This document shows positions 8,223 through 16,845 of a DNA stretch of 45,988 nt, one piece after another. The position numbers and the translations under genes are program-made. Source of the stretch: Clostridia bacterium. GTDB lineage: Bacteria > Bacillota > Clostridia > Oscillospirales > CAG-272. Position 1 is the stretch's first letter. The number at the start of each line of letters is the position of its first letter. The notes under the pieces were generated by a model that was not told where the DNA came from, did not search any database, and worked only from the letters and a program-made list of their open reading frames with translations. The stretch is from assembly GCA_017396225.1 (NCBI GenBank), contig JAFQMP010000029.1, positions 1 to 45,988 of the forward strand, written 5' to 3'.

Positions 8223-9317
8223 ATGAAGCTTGGCATCGTTGGCTTGCCGAATGTCGGCAAGAGCACGCTGTTTAACGCCCTGACCAATGCAGGCGCGGAA
8301 TCCGCAAACTACCCCTTCTGCACCATTGAGCCGAATGTCGGCGTGGTTGCCGTGCCCGATGCGCGCATGGACTACCTTGCCGCTATGTACACCCCCGAAA
8401 AATACACCCCTGCCGTGATTGAATTTGTTGACATTGCAGGCCTTGTACGCGGCGCCTCCAAGGGCGAGGGGCTTGGCAACAAGTTCCTGTCCCATATCCG
8501 CGAGGTGGACGCTGTCATTCACGTCGTCCGCTGCTTTGAGGACGACAACATCATTCACGTGGACGGTGCAATCGACCCGATGCGTGACCTTGAAACCATT
8601 AACCTTGAGCTGATTTTCTCCGATATGGAGATGCTTGAAAGACGTATGGACCGCACCAAGAAGGCGATGAAGGGCGACAAAACCCTTGCTGCCGAGCTTG
8701 AAATGCTGGAGCGCCTGTATGCCGTGCTGGAATCGGGCAAGACCGCCCGCACCGCCGACCTTTCCGACGACGAGCGCGCGATGCTCTCCGACACGCCACT
8801 CCTCACGATGAAACCCGTTATCTATGTGGCAAACGTCAGTGAGGACGACGTGGGCGAGGAGCCTGTGGGCAACCCGATGTACGCCGCACTCAAGGCATTT
8901 GCCGAGAGCGAGAACGCTGGCATCATTCCCATTTGCGCACAGATTGAGGCAGAGATTGCCGAGCTTTCGGGCGAGGAAAAGCAGGCGTTTCTTGATGACC
9001 TGGGCATTCCCGAAAGCGGCCTTGACCGCCTGATTAAGGCAAGCTATTCCCTGCTCGGCCTTATCAGCTTCCTGACCGCGGGCCCCAAGGAGGTACGCGC
9101 CTGGACGATTACCAGAGGCACCAAGGCACCCGGTGCGGCAGGCAAGATTCACAGCGATTTTGAGCGCGGCTTTATCCGTGCCGAGGTTGTGGCATTTACC
9201 GACCTTGCGCGCATTGGCTCGATGAACGGCGTCAAGGAAGCCGGTCTGCTCCGCAGTGAGGGCAAGGAGTACGTCATGGAGGACGGAGATATTGTTGTCT
9301 TCCGTTTCAACGTCTGA
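8223..9317 (+). CDS. ychF: YchF/OLA1-family ATPase
   Basis: This 364-residue protein is an Obg-like P-loop NTPase that binds ATP and associates with ribosomes. The Walker A motif GLPNVGKST lies at about 7-15, switch region [16 protein letters not shown] at about 70-85, and the usual NKxD specificity motif is replaced by NVSE, as is typical of the ATP-preferring YchF group. A coiled-coil insert and a C-terminal TGS domain ([16 protein letters not shown]) complete the family layout. The ATG at 8223 follows AAGGAGG. Its stop overlaps the start of trmB (TGATG), suggesting coupled translation. Confidence 0.97.
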   Translation: MKLGIVGLPNVGKSTLFNALTNAGAESANYPFCTIEPNVGVVAVPDARMDYLAAMYTPEKYTPAVIEFVDIAGLVRGASKGEGLGNKFLSHIREVDAVIHVVRCFEDDNIIHVDGAIDPMRDLETINLELIFSDMEMLERRMDRTKKAMKGDKTLAAELEMLERLYAVLESGKTARTADLSDDERAMLSDTPLLTMKPVIYVANVSEDDVGEEPVGNPMYAALKAFAESENAGIIPICAQIEAEIAELSGEEKQAFLDDLGIPESGLDRLIKASYSLLGLISFLTAGPKEVRAWTITRGTKAPGAAGKIHSDFERGFIRAEVVAFTDLARIGSMNGVKEAGLLRSEGKEYVMEDGDIVVFRFNV

Positions 9318-9967
9318 TGCGCGCCCGTAAGAAAAAGCACGGCGCCGAGCGCATTGCCGCCTGCTCTGCCCTGCTGATTGAGGATATGGCAGCCCTGAAG
9401 GCTGACCCCCAGCGCTTTTTCACCGAGCAGCGCCCCTTACACTTAGAGATTGGCTGCGGCAAGGGTGCATTTGCCTGCGGCATGGCTGCGGCACACCACG
9501 ACATCAACCTGATTGCCATGGAGCGCGTGGCAGATGTTGCCGTGCTGGCACTGGAAAAGGCAACCCGCGCCGCCGACACCCGTCCCGACAATCTGCGCTT
9601 TCTCATCGGCAACGCCGAGAACCTGACCGAATGGCTCCCCGCCCACAGCGTGGATTGCATTTACCTGAATTTCAGCGACCCGTGGCATAAGGCACGCCAC
9701 GCCAAAAGACGCCTGACCTACCGCGACTTTCTCGCGAAGTACCGCGAGATTCTCAAAAAGGGCGGCGTGCTGCGCTTCAAAACCGACAACGTCAATCTTT
9801 TTGACTTTTCCCTTGAGGAATTTGCCGCCTGCGGTTTGCGTGTGGAAAATGTCACGCGCGACCTGCACACGAGCCCCTTTGCAGCGGGCAACGTGATGAC
9901 CGAGTATGAGAAGAACTTTTCCGAAAAGGGCTTCCCCATTCACGCGGCAACCGTGTATTTTGACTGA
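9317..9967 (+). CDS. trmB: tRNA (guanine-46-N7)-methyltransferase
   Basis: The 216-residue protein methylates G46 of tRNA with S-adenosylmethionine. The SAM-binding motif HLEIGCGKGAF lies at about 42-52 and the TrmB signature NFSDPWHKARHAKRRL at about 118-133, followed by the conserved RFKTDN. The C-terminal TEYEKNFSEKGFPI is also typical. The start codon overlaps the ychF stop by one base and no separate strong ribosome site is seen, so translation is probably coupled. A terminator follows at 9983. Confidence 0.95.
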   Translation: MRARKKKHGAERIAACSALLIEDMAALKADPQRFFTEQRPLHLEIGCGKGAFACGMAAAHHDINLIAMERVADVAVLALEKATRAADTRPDNLRFLIGNAENLTEWLPAHSVDCIYLNFSDPWHKARHAKRRLTYRDFLAKYREILKKGGVLRFKTDNVNLFDFSLEEFAACGLRVENVTRDLHTSPFAAGNVMTEYEKNFSEKGFPIHAATVYFD

Positions 9968-9982
9968 TGATAAGCTGAAAAT

Positions 9983-10009
9983 GGCGCCCGCAACGCGAGC
10001 GCCTGTTTT
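9983..10009 (+). terminator. intrinsic terminator of ychF-trmB
   Basis: GGCGCCCGC, loop AAC, GCGAGCGCC gives a 9-position stem with one mismatch, followed by TGTTTTC. It lies 16 bases past the trmB stop and before truB. Confidence 0.65.
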
Positions 10010-10025
10010 CTAAGAAAGGAAGCCT

Positions 10026-10937
10026 ATGGAACGCACCGAGCCAAACGGCGTTTTACTGATTGATAAGCCTGCGGGGCTGACCTCACACGATGTAGTCGGC
10101 CGCGTGCGCCGTCTGTTCGGCACGCGCCGCGTGGGACACACGGGCACCCTTGACCCCATGGCGACAGGCGTACTGGTACTGCTCATCGGTCGTGCCGCAA
10201 AGGCTGCCGAATACCTCACGGTGCACGATAAGTGCTATGAGGCCGTTCTGGAGCTTGGCAAAATCACCGATACCGAGGACACGACAGGCGAGATTTTAAG
10301 CACGTGTGCGGACATTCCTGCGGAGGGTGCTGTGCGCGAGGCCGCAGCGCGCTACCTTGGTCGTTATATGCAGACACCGCCGATGTACAGCGCCCTCAAG
10401 GTGGACGGACAAAAGCTCCTTGACCTTGCCAGACGCGGCATTGAGGTGGCGCGCGAAGCGCGTCCCGTCACTATTCACGCGCTTGACGTGCAGGCGACCG
10501 AAGATAAAACACGCTACAATCTTATCGTACACTGCTCCTCGGGCACCTACATTCGCACGCTGTGTGCCGACATCGGCAGGGACCTTGGCTGCGGTGGCGT
10601 TATGGCGGCACTGCGCCGCACCAAGACGGGTAATTTCTCCCTGTCCGATTGCCGCACGTTAGAGGAGATTGAGGAAATGAGCATAGCGGCACGCGATGCC
10701 CTACTGCTCCCGACCGAGATGCTTTTTGTGGATTACCCCGCCGTAAGGCTCCCCTCCTTTTACGAAAGGCTCTGCCGCAGCGGCTGCGAAATTTACCAGA
10801 AAAAGATTGGTACTGCGCTTGAAATTGACACCCATGTGCGGATATGTGGTGAAACGGGGGTGTTTTTCGCCCTTGGCGAGGTGCGCGACTACGAGGGCGG
10901 CAGCGCCATAAAGCCCATTAAATTTTTTGAAATATAA
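10026..10937 (+). CDS. truB: tRNA pseudouridine-55 synthase
   Basis: This 303-residue enzyme isomerises U55 in the T-arm of tRNAs. The catalytic motif is HTGTLDPMATGVL with the nucleophile Asp43; KCYEAVLELGKITDTED and the substrate-binding YSALKVDGQKLLDLARRGIEV are also visible, and the C-terminal region has the PUA-like extension. The ATG at 10026 follows AAAGGAAG. In many genomes truB sits with rbfA and ribF; here neither is present, and the gene stands alone between two terminators. No clear promoter was seen in the 58 bases upstream, so some read-through from trmB is possible. Confidence 0.96.
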   Translation: MERTEPNGVLLIDKPAGLTSHDVVGRVRRLFGTRRVGHTGTLDPMATGVLVLLIGRAAKAAEYLTVHDKCYEAVLELGKITDTEDTTGEILSTCADIPAEGAVREAAARYLGRYMQTPPMYSALKVDGQKLLDLARRGIEVAREARPVTIHALDVQATEDKTRYNLIVHCSSGTYIRTLCADIGRDLGCGGVMAALRRTKTGNFSLSDCRTLEEIEEMSIAARDALLLPTEMLFVDYPAVRLPSFYERLCRSGCEIYQKKIGTALEIDTHVRICGETGVFFALGEVRDYEGGSAIKPIKFFEI

Positions 10938-10940
10938 AGC

Positions 10941-10968
10941 AAGCCCCGTGCCAATCGGTACGGGGCTT
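10941..10968. terminator. bidirectional terminator between truB and the UxaC-like gene
   Basis: AAGCCCCGTGCC, loop AATC, GGTACGGGGCTT forms a 12-pair stem with one G-U pair. It sits 3 bases past truB (plus) and 4 bases past the convergent minus gene, with short T-tracts on both sides. Confidence 0.8.
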
Positions 10969-10972
10969 TGTC

Positions 10973-12244
10973 TTATGAAAGCCCGTAAAAGCGGGCGGCG
11001 TTATCGGAATATACGGCAGATGCCGTACGGAAAAGCGCCTCGGTGGGAAAGCCCTCGGGCATATCATTTGCGGCAAAATCAGAAAGCTCGTCGGCGAGCA
11101 CGCGCGCAAAGCGGGAAAGCGAGGGGTTGGTGAAAAAGCCCTTGTCCGCATCGGTGATGCCGACAAGCAGGGCAGCCGCACCGCGCGAGAGATAAAAGCG
11201 GAGTGAACGGCGCAAGGACGCGGTTGATGCCCCCGCACCGTCAATACCAAAGAAAAGGCGGGGCATATTTTCGCCGCAAAAGGCATCAAGCAGCAGCGCA
11301 AGCCCCTGCGGCAGGTCGCCTGCGGCGAGGGTCAGGAGCGTATCGGGCATCACCCTTCTTTCCGCGAGATAGCGGAGCAGCTTTTTGAGCGCGGCAGGTG
11401 AAAAATCCCCCATAACGTGCTCGGTTTTGGGGCGCACGCGCAGCACAAACCGTATCTGATGCGTCACGGCAGCGGCACCGAGTGTGCGCAGCATTTGTGC
11501 CGTGAAAACGGCGCGCTCATCGGGTGTCAGCACCTCGCCGTTTTTGAGGCGCTCAAAGGCAAGTCCTGCGTGATAGGGGTCGGGGCGCTGAAAACGCTCA
11601 TATCCCGACAAATCCAGAAAAATGGCAGGCGCACCTGCCGCGGCAAAGCGCAAAACGGCAGCCCCCAACAGCTTTTCAAGCGCTGCAAGCGTATCGGCGG
11701 GCATATTGCAGGCGGCGGAAAGCCTTTCAAGATATGCAGCAAAATTCTCACCAAAAAGAAGTGCAGATGCATCAATAAGCGGATAAACGGTATCGGAAAA
11801 CGCCGTCAGCGCATCAGGGTCGGCAAGAGAAACCGGCAAAAGCACGGCGCGATGTGCAGCGAGCAGCTTGCGCGGCGTCAGACTGCGCGAGGCAAGGCTC
11901 TCTGTGGCTTTCTGCCAGAGCGCCGTAGGGTCACGCTCACGGTCATCGCCAAGCAGATAGGCAAGGTCGGTGGCAATATCGGCGGATACTGTATCTCCTG
12001 CGGTATAGGCGAGGGCGAACAGGAGCTCGGTCATTTTTTCATAATCCGCGCAAGCACCTGTCAGATAGTCCTCGGAAACGCCACGGCAACGCATGGCGCG
12101 CAGAATACGGGGTGCCGTGAGCCAATGCTCGGCAGGCGTCACAAAAGCACGGTTTACGCCAAGCTCACTTGCCGTAAACGCCGCCCCCTGCAAAACGGCA
12201 GGTGTCGCTGCCAGATATTCGGTTAACGCTTGCTTTACGGACAT
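10973..12244 (-). CDS. divergent UxaC (glucuronate isomerase)-like protein, probably inactive
   Basis: The 423-residue protein resembles uronate isomerase along its length: HWLTAPRILRAMRCRGVSEDYLTG near the start matches the family's WL..DHYKWRxMRxxGV..xxITG region, VGITDADKGFF matches the GMLTDSRSFL region, and the C-terminal NAARFYGL matches NAxxYFG. However, the N-terminal segment of about 30 residues carrying the metal-binding D-Y-H-C-H motif is absent, the family's central HxGAxR motif has no His here, and the RHEYFRR segment is lost. Known UxaC enzymes are about 465 residues. Catalysis as an isomerase is therefore unlikely. The ATG at 12244 follows AAAGGAG, and the frame is clean, so it is not a decaying pseudogene. 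The homology was judged by eye. Confidence 0.7.
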   Translation of the reverse strand: MSVKQALTEYLAATPAVLQGAAFTASELGVNRAFVTPAEHWLTAPRILRAMRCRGVSEDYLTGACADYEKMTELLFALAYTAGDTVSADIATDLAYLLGDDRERDPTALWQKATESLASRSLTPRKLLAAHRAVLLPVSLADPDALTAFSDTVYPLIDASALLFGENFAAYLERLSAACNMPADTLAALEKLLGAAVLRFAAAGAPAIFLDLSGYERFQRPDPYHAGLAFERLKNGEVLTPDERAVFTAQMLRTLGAAAVTHQIRFVLRVRPKTEHVMGDFSPAALKKLLRYLAERRVMPDTLLTLAAGDLPQGLALLLDAFCGENMPRLFFGIDGAGASTASLRRSLRFYLSRGAAALLVGITDADKGFFTNPSLSRFARVLADELSDFAANDMPEGFPTEALFRTASAVYSDNAARFYGLS

Positions 12245-12274
12245 CACGCTTCTCCTTTGCACTGTAATGCCCTT

Positions 12275-12303
12275 ATTTTACCACAAAATTCCGCCCTTTG
12301 CAA
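12275..12303 (-). promoter_or_regulatory. promoter of the UxaC-like gene
   Basis: Minus strand TTGCAA (12298-12303), 17 bases, TAAAAT (12275-12280), about 30 bases before the start codon. Its presence supports expression of the divergent gene. Confidence 0.75.
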
Positions 12304-12336
12304 GGGTCGCACCGCCAACTTTTTTTACATGGCATC

Positions 12337-12365
12337 TTGATTTTCCCGATAAGCTGTGCTATAAT
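12337..12365 (+). promoter_or_regulatory. promoter of the mutS-like/Lrp/aminotransferase unit
   Basis: TTGATT (12337-12342), 17 bases, TATAAT (12360-12365), about 50 bases before the start. It is back to back with the promoter of the UxaC-like gene. Confidence 0.8.
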
Positions 12366-12416
12366 TTAACATTATGATGCGCGTATTGTACGCACGACGC
12401 GCAAAAGGAGGTCGTT

Positions 12417-14054
12417 ATGGCAAATACCACGCTGGCGGATTTCAGTTTGCTCTTTCCCGATGCCGCGTCGCGCAGTGCGCACGCCGCAGGAAGTGCGGCA
12501 CCCAAAATTGACGATTTTACCCTCGATGAGCTGGGACTTTGCGAGGTTCTACCCCTGAAAAACGCATCTCTTGCCGAATTTGTCACCAAGGACGCCGCCG
12601 TCATTCGCTACCGCGAGGCGGTCTTTGCCGACCTGCTTGCAAACGAGGGGCTCACCAAGACCTTTGGCAAATTAATTCCTGTGCTGCTTGATATTATGGA
12701 GCTGCGCCGTCTGGAGGCTGACAGCGGCAACACCGCCGACTACCTGGCAGGCATGACCGAGATTGAACTCTACATCACAAGCATTGACATTCTTTACGAG
12801 GGACTTTGCGGTGACGGCATCAAGCTGGAAAGTGCGGCGCTCACCACACTTGCCGCCTATATGAAAGAGCTGGTGGAGAGCGACTACTACGCCGAGCTTA
12901 ACAAAAAATTGGAGGAGCTGACCAGCCGCGTGCGCGAAATCAAGAGCGTGACCATTGGTGTCAACCTTGATGCGCAGCTGCGCCCGCGCGAGGCGGGTGT
13001 GCTTGCCGTCAATGCCGAGCCCTTCCGCTCCGGCGACACGCTGCAAAAAATACTGCGTCTCAACTTCAAGGAGGACGCCTTCACCTGCATTGCAGAGCTT
13101 GTGCCCTTCTCCAAGAAGCAGACCGAAAACCAGAAAACCGCGCTCGCCCTTGCCTTCACCTCGGCAATCGGCGACGTTTACAAGCAATCGCTCAAATCCT
13201 GGAAGAGGATTGTGCAGCAGTACGTGCTGGAAAACACGGATTTCCTGTTGGGGCTGCTCCCCGAATTTGAGCTTTTGGTCAAAGGCACCAACCTGGTGCG
13301 CGCGCTGCGCATCAAGGGCAACACCCTGACGGTACCCACCATAATGCCCGCGGCTGACCGCTCATTCTCCGCCAAGGGGCTTTACAACCCCGCAGTCGCG
13401 CTGAAAACCGACGACGTTATGGTGAAAAATGACATCTGCTTTGACGAAAACGCAGGTATTTACGTGCTGACGGGTCCCAACCGCGGCGGAAAATCGGTCA
13501 TTACCTGCGCTGTGGGTCTTGCCGTTGCTATGGCACAGCTGGGGCTCCCCGTCCCTGCGGACGAGGCAACCATCAGCCCCGCCGACGGTATTTTTACCCA
13601 CTTTCCGACAGGTGCTGAGGACACGATTGACAAGGGACGTCTTGGCGAGGAATGCGCAAGGCTTGGCGAGATTTTTGATGAAATCACCGCCGAAAGCCTG
13701 GTGCTCCTTGATGAAAGCCTTTCTTCCACAGGCTCCTTTGAGGGCTCCTACATCGCAGCCGAGGTGCTGACGGGGCTTTCCCGCGCGGGTTGCCGCACCA
13801 TTTTCTCAACCCACCTGCACGAGCTGGCTGCCGAAATTGAAGGCATCAACGCACGCACCGTTCCCGCGGGCGGCGTACCGATTGACACACTGGTGGCAGG
13901 CATTGAAGGGGAGGGCAAGCGCTCCTTTATCATTCACCGCGCCAAGCCCGACGGCAAGAGCTATGCACGTGACATTGCCGCAAAATACGGCCTGACCTAC
14001 GAAAATATTATGCAAAAAATCAGGCGGAGCGATGCTCCCGCCGAGGAGATTTAA
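12417..14054 (+). CDS. MutS-family ATPase without mismatch-recognition domain
   Basis: This 545-residue protein has the MutS core (clamp/lever helices) and ATPase domains but not the N-terminal mismatch-binding domain with the Phe-x-Glu motif, so it belongs with the short MutS-like proteins. Walker A is GPNRGGKS (about 352-359), Walker B SLVLLDES followed by LSSTGSFEG (about 425-440), and the H-loop STHLHEL (about 463). Canonical MutS exceeds 850 residues. The biochemical role of this short class is not established. The ATG follows AAAAGGAGG. It ends one base before the Lrp-type gene and shares its ribosome site region (GAGGAG). Confidence 0.88.
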   Translation: MANTTLADFSLLFPDAASRSAHAAGSAAPKIDDFTLDELGLCEVLPLKNASLAEFVTKDAAVIRYREAVFADLLANEGLTKTFGKLIPVLLDIMELRRLEADSGNTADYLAGMTEIELYITSIDILYEGLCGDGIKLESAALTTLAAYMKELVESDYYAELNKKLEELTSRVREIKSVTIGVNLDAQLRPREAGVLAVNAEPFRSGDTLQKILRLNFKEDAFTCIAELVPFSKKQTENQKTALALAFTSAIGDVYKQSLKSWKRIVQQYVLENTDFLLGLLPEFELLVKGTNLVRALRIKGNTLTVPTIMPAADRSFSAKGLYNPAVALKTDDVMVKNDICFDENAGIYVLTGPNRGGKSVITCAVGLAVAMAQLGLPVPADEATISPADGIFTHFPTGAEDTIDKGRLGEECARLGEIFDEITAESLVLLDESLSSTGSFEGSYIAAEVLTGLSRAGCRTIFSTHLHELAAEIEGINARTVPAGGVPIDTLVAGIEGEGKRSFIIHRAKPDGKSYARDIAAKYGLTYENIMQKIRRSDAPAEEI

Positions 14055-14055
14055 T

Positions 14056-14532
14056 ATGGATACCATTCTGAAGCTTTTAGAGGACAATGCAACCCTCACC
14101 CCCGCCGAGCTCGCCGTGATGTGCGACAAAGAGGTGGGCGACATCAAGAAAATGATTGAGGCGTACGAAAAGGACGGCGTGATTGTCGGCTACAAGACCC
14201 TCATTGACTGGGATAAGACCGACCGCGAGTACGTTTCCGCGCTTATCGAGGTGAAAATCACCCCCCAGCGCGACCGCGGCTTTGACCATGTAGCGGAAAA
14301 AATTTACACCTACCCCGAGGTGCAGAGCCTCTACCTCATGTCGGGCGGCTATGACCTCTGCGTACAGATTGAGGGCAAGACCATGAAGGAGGTCGCCTAC
14401 TTTGTAGCACAGAAGCTTGCCACCATTGAGGAGGTCGTTTCCACCGCAACGCACTTTGTGCTCCGCAAATACAAGGACAAGGGCGTGGTATACGGTGTAG
14501 AGGAAATTGATGAGAGAGGAAACTGCAACTGA
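14056..14532 (+). CDS. Lrp/AsnC-family transcription regulator
   Basis: The 158-residue protein has an N-terminal winged-helix DNA-binding domain (1-60, with NATLTPAELAVMC and VGDIKKMIEAYEKDGVIVGY) and a RAM ligand-sensing domain (about 65-145) with the GGYDLCVQIEG motif. Such proteins sense amino acids and often control a neighbouring amino-acid gene. The ATG at 14056 follows GAGGAG located in the end of the mutS-like gene. Its stop codon overlaps the start of the aminotransferase, whose gene it probably regulates. Confidence 0.92.
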   Translation: MDTILKLLEDNATLTPAELAVMCDKEVGDIKKMIEAYEKDGVIVGYKTLIDWDKTDREYVSALIEVKITPQRDRGFDHVAEKIYTYPEVQSLYLMSGGYDLCVQIEGKTMKEVAYFVAQKLATIEEVVSTATHFVLRKYKDKGVVYGVEEIDERGNCN

Positions 14533-15701
14533 TGATTGATTATTCCAAAGTACTTTCCCGTACCGTCGTTGACCTTAAAAAATCGGGTATCCGTAAGTTT
14601 TTTGACTTGCTCGACGGCAGAAAAGATGTGATTGGTCTGACCGTAGGTCAGCCTGACTTTGTCACCCCCTGGCATATCCGTGAGGCTGCCATTGACAGCC
14701 TCAGGAACGGCAAAACCTATTACACCTCCAATGCAGGCATGCCTGAGCTGCGCGAGGCAATTGCCACCTACCTGAAGCGCCGCTTTGATATCTCCTACAA
14801 GCCCGAGGAAACCGTTGTGACGGTTGGCGGCAGTGAGGCCATTGACATGGCAATCCGTGCCGTGGTGGAGCCCGGCGACGAGGTGATTATCCCCACCCCC
14901 TCCTTCGTCTGCTACGAGCCGATTGTCCGTGTGTCGGGCGGTGTTCCCGTTATCATCAAAACCACCGCAAAGGACCGCTTTAAGCTGACCCCGGAGGATT
15001 TGCGTGCTGCTATCACCCCCCGCACCAAGATGCTGGTGCTGCCCTACCCCAACAATCCCACGGGAGCTATCCTCACAAAGGAAGAGCTTGCGGGCATTGC
15101 GGAGGTCATTCGTGACACCAATATTGTGGTGCTTTCCGATGAGATTTACGCCGAGATGACGTACGGCAGAAAGCACGTTTCGATTGCCTCCCTTGCGGGT
15201 ATGTGGGAGCGCACCATTATCGCAAGCGGCTTCTCGAAGGCTTATGCGATGACGGGCTGGCGTATGGGCTATCTTGCAGCACCCGCGCCCCTTGCCGAGC
15301 AGATGCTCAAGCTCCACCAATATGCCATTATGTGTGCCCCCACCACCAGCCAGTTTGCCGCCATTGAGGCACTGCAGAACGGTGATGAGGATATTGCGAT
15401 GATGGTGGGCGAGTATGACCGCCGCCGCCGCTATATCTATCAGGGCTTCCGCGACATCGGCATTGAGGTTTTCGAGCCAGAAGGAGCTTTTTACATTTAT
15501 CCTGAGGTCGGCACATTCGGCATTGATGCAGAGGAATTTTGCGACAGACTTCTCAACGAGTACAAGTGTGCCATTGTACCCGGCACCGCATTCGGCGAGG
15601 GTGGCGAGCGCTTTGCCCGCGTTTCCTACGCCTACTCGGTCAAGCACATTGCAGAGGCCTTGAACCGTATCGAAGCCTTTGTCAGGACACTGAAAAAATA
15701 A
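14532..15701 (+). CDS. PLP-dependent class I/II aminotransferase
   Basis: This 389-residue fold-type I enzyme transfers amino groups between amino acids and 2-oxo acids. Visible: GQPDFVTPWHIREAA substrate loop, GGSEAIDMA cofactor-phosphate region, PNNPTGA (about 171-177), DEIYAEMTY, and SGFSKAYAMTGWRMGY with Lys236 as the Schiff-base residue; ARVSYAYS near the end supplies the carboxylate-binding Arg. It resembles the aspartate/aromatic aminotransferase PatA-like group common next to Lrp regulators in Clostridia. The ATG overlaps the Lrp-type stop by one base (TGATG), so translation is coupled. The substrate is not determinable. Confidence 0.94.
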   Translation: MIDYSKVLSRTVVDLKKSGIRKFFDLLDGRKDVIGLTVGQPDFVTPWHIREAAIDSLRNGKTYYTSNAGMPELREAIATYLKRRFDISYKPEETVVTVGGSEAIDMAIRAVVEPGDEVIIPTPSFVCYEPIVRVSGGVPVIIKTTAKDRFKLTPEDLRAAITPRTKMLVLPYPNNPTGAILTKEELAGIAEVIRDTNIVVLSDEIYAEMTYGRKHVSIASLAGMWERTIIASGFSKAYAMTGWRMGYLAAPAPLAEQMLKLHQYAIMCAPTTSQFAAIEALQNGDEDIAMMVGEYDRRRRYIYQGFRDIGIEVFEPEGAFYIYPEVGTFGIDAEEFCDRLLNEYKCAIVPGTAFGEGGERFARVSYAYSVKHIAEALNRIEAFVRTLKK

Positions 15702-15704
15702 AGC

Positions 15705-15741
15705 AAAACGCCGCGCGGGCAGACCCGCGCGGCGTTTTTTT
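15705..15741. terminator. strong bidirectional terminator
   Basis: AAAACGCCGCGCGGG, loop CAGA, CCCGCGCGGCGTTTT followed by more T. It ends the aminotransferase unit (plus) and lies 4 bases past the convergent gpr stop (minus). Confidence 0.92.
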
Positions 15742-15744
15742 CGT

Positions 15745-16617
15745 TCAATAGGAAAATGCACGCTCCAGCGCCCCTGCAAGCAGCGCAGCGGCGGCAGGCA
15801 CCAGCAAGTCAATTTCTCTCGGTGCAACCAGATATCCGCCACCGTTTTGCAGGATATCGGCAACCTCACCCGTCTCCGTGTCCAGCGAAAGCCTTGCAAA
15901 CGCATCGCGCAGCAATGCTGTGGTGCTGACAACCGTGGGCACGCCGAGGGCAAGCACCGGTGCCCCCAGCGAATCCGCGCTGAGCGCGGGACGCGCCTGT
16001 CCCACGCCACCGCCGGGGGCAAGCCCCACGTCGGAAAGCTGCACCGTGCTGCCAAGGCGCCCTGTTTCGCGTGCAACCAAGGCATCAACCGCCACCACAA
16101 GGTCAGGGGTGACGGCGGCAACGGCACCCCTGACAAGCTCAACCGCCTCCAACCCCGTACGCCCCGCAACACCGGGCGAAAACGCAGCAATTTCACAGGG
16201 CTTTTCCGAAAGAAAACGCACACCGTCCCCTGCCCTATGCCTGGTAACCGTCATTTGCCGCACCGTCTGCGGCCCCAGCGCATCGGGGGTCATTTCATCA
16301 TTGCCGAGTCCCACGACAAGCAGTGAAAAATCCGCACCCACGCGCTTGCCTGTCATACGCTCCGCCATTTCACGCAGCTCCACGGCAAGCACACGGCGCG
16401 CCTCCTCAAAAACGATGCTATCGGTAAAAAGCCCCTCTCTTGCAACCGTCACATACCGCCCACAGGGCTTGCCGATGCGCGCCGCCGCCTCATCGTCCCC
16501 GATGCGCACGCGCAAAATCTCAAACTCCCCCGCCGCAGCACGGGAAACGCGCACCCCTGCGCTCTCGGTCTCGCACCCACATTCTCTTGCCAAATCACTT
16601 TGCCAAATTTCACACAC
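15745..16617 (-). CDS. gpr: GPR endopeptidase (spore protease)
   Basis: This 290-residue protein is the germination protease that degrades small acid-soluble spore proteins when a spore germinates. Family blocks are clear: VVGLGNDEMTPDALGPQTV followed by VTRH, SPGVAGRTGLEA, VVAVDALVAR (catalytic-site Asp), LSDVGLAPGGGVGQAR, and ALGVPTVVSTTAL. The start is GTG at 16617 with GGGGGTG seven bases before it. It is somewhat shorter than Bacillus homologues (about 370). I did not find a convincing sigma-G promoter. Its presence implies an endospore former or a recent descendant of one. Confidence 0.93.
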   Translation of the reverse strand: MCEIWQSDLARECGCETESAGVRVSRAAAGEFEILRVRIGDDEAAARIGKPCGRYVTVAREGLFTDSIVFEEARRVLAVELREMAERMTGKRVGADFSLLVVGLGNDEMTPDALGPQTVRQMTVTRHRAGDGVRFLSEKPCEIAAFSPGVAGRTGLEAVELVRGAVAAVTPDLVVAVDALVARETGRLGSTVQLSDVGLAPGGGVGQARPALSADSLGAPVLALGVPTVVSTTALLRDAFARLSLDTETGEVADILQNGGGYLVAPREIDLLVPAAAALLAGALERAFSY

Positions 16618-16654
16618 GACAGCACCCCCTGCAAAATACTGATTGTTAGTGTGT

Positions 16655-16668
16655 GCGCGAACGCGCGC
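16655..16668 (-). other. GC hairpin in the gpr leader
   Basis: GCGCG and CGCGC flank a 4-base loop about 38 bases before the gpr GTG start on the minus strand. It could modulate gpr mRNA or be chance; the surrounding 16618-16745 shows no other gene. Confidence 0.3.
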
Positions 16669-16747
16669 TCCTATGTGAATAATGCCTATTTTTTAATAAA
16701 ATTATTGTGCAAGTGTCCAAACCTTGTCTTTTTATGGCGGCGGGTGC

Positions 16748-16776
16748 TTGAAAAAAACATGGGGGTGTGCTATAAT
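16748..16776 (+). promoter_or_regulatory. promoter of the OppA-type lipoprotein gene
   Basis: TTGAAA (16748-16753), 17 bases, TATAAT (16771-16776) preceded by TGC (extended -10). It leads to the gene at 16846 with a leader of about 60 bases. Confidence 0.9.
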
Positions 16777-16845
16777 GTACTACGTTAATATGGTATTGTA
16801 TGGTTTGTTTGCTACCACTACCCATTCCGAAGGAGGAATACCACT

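Noticed and set aside
10973..12244. Calling this gene an active glucuronate isomerase
   Set aside because: The metal-binding HxH segment and other active-site blocks are missing, so only the fold relationship is claimed.
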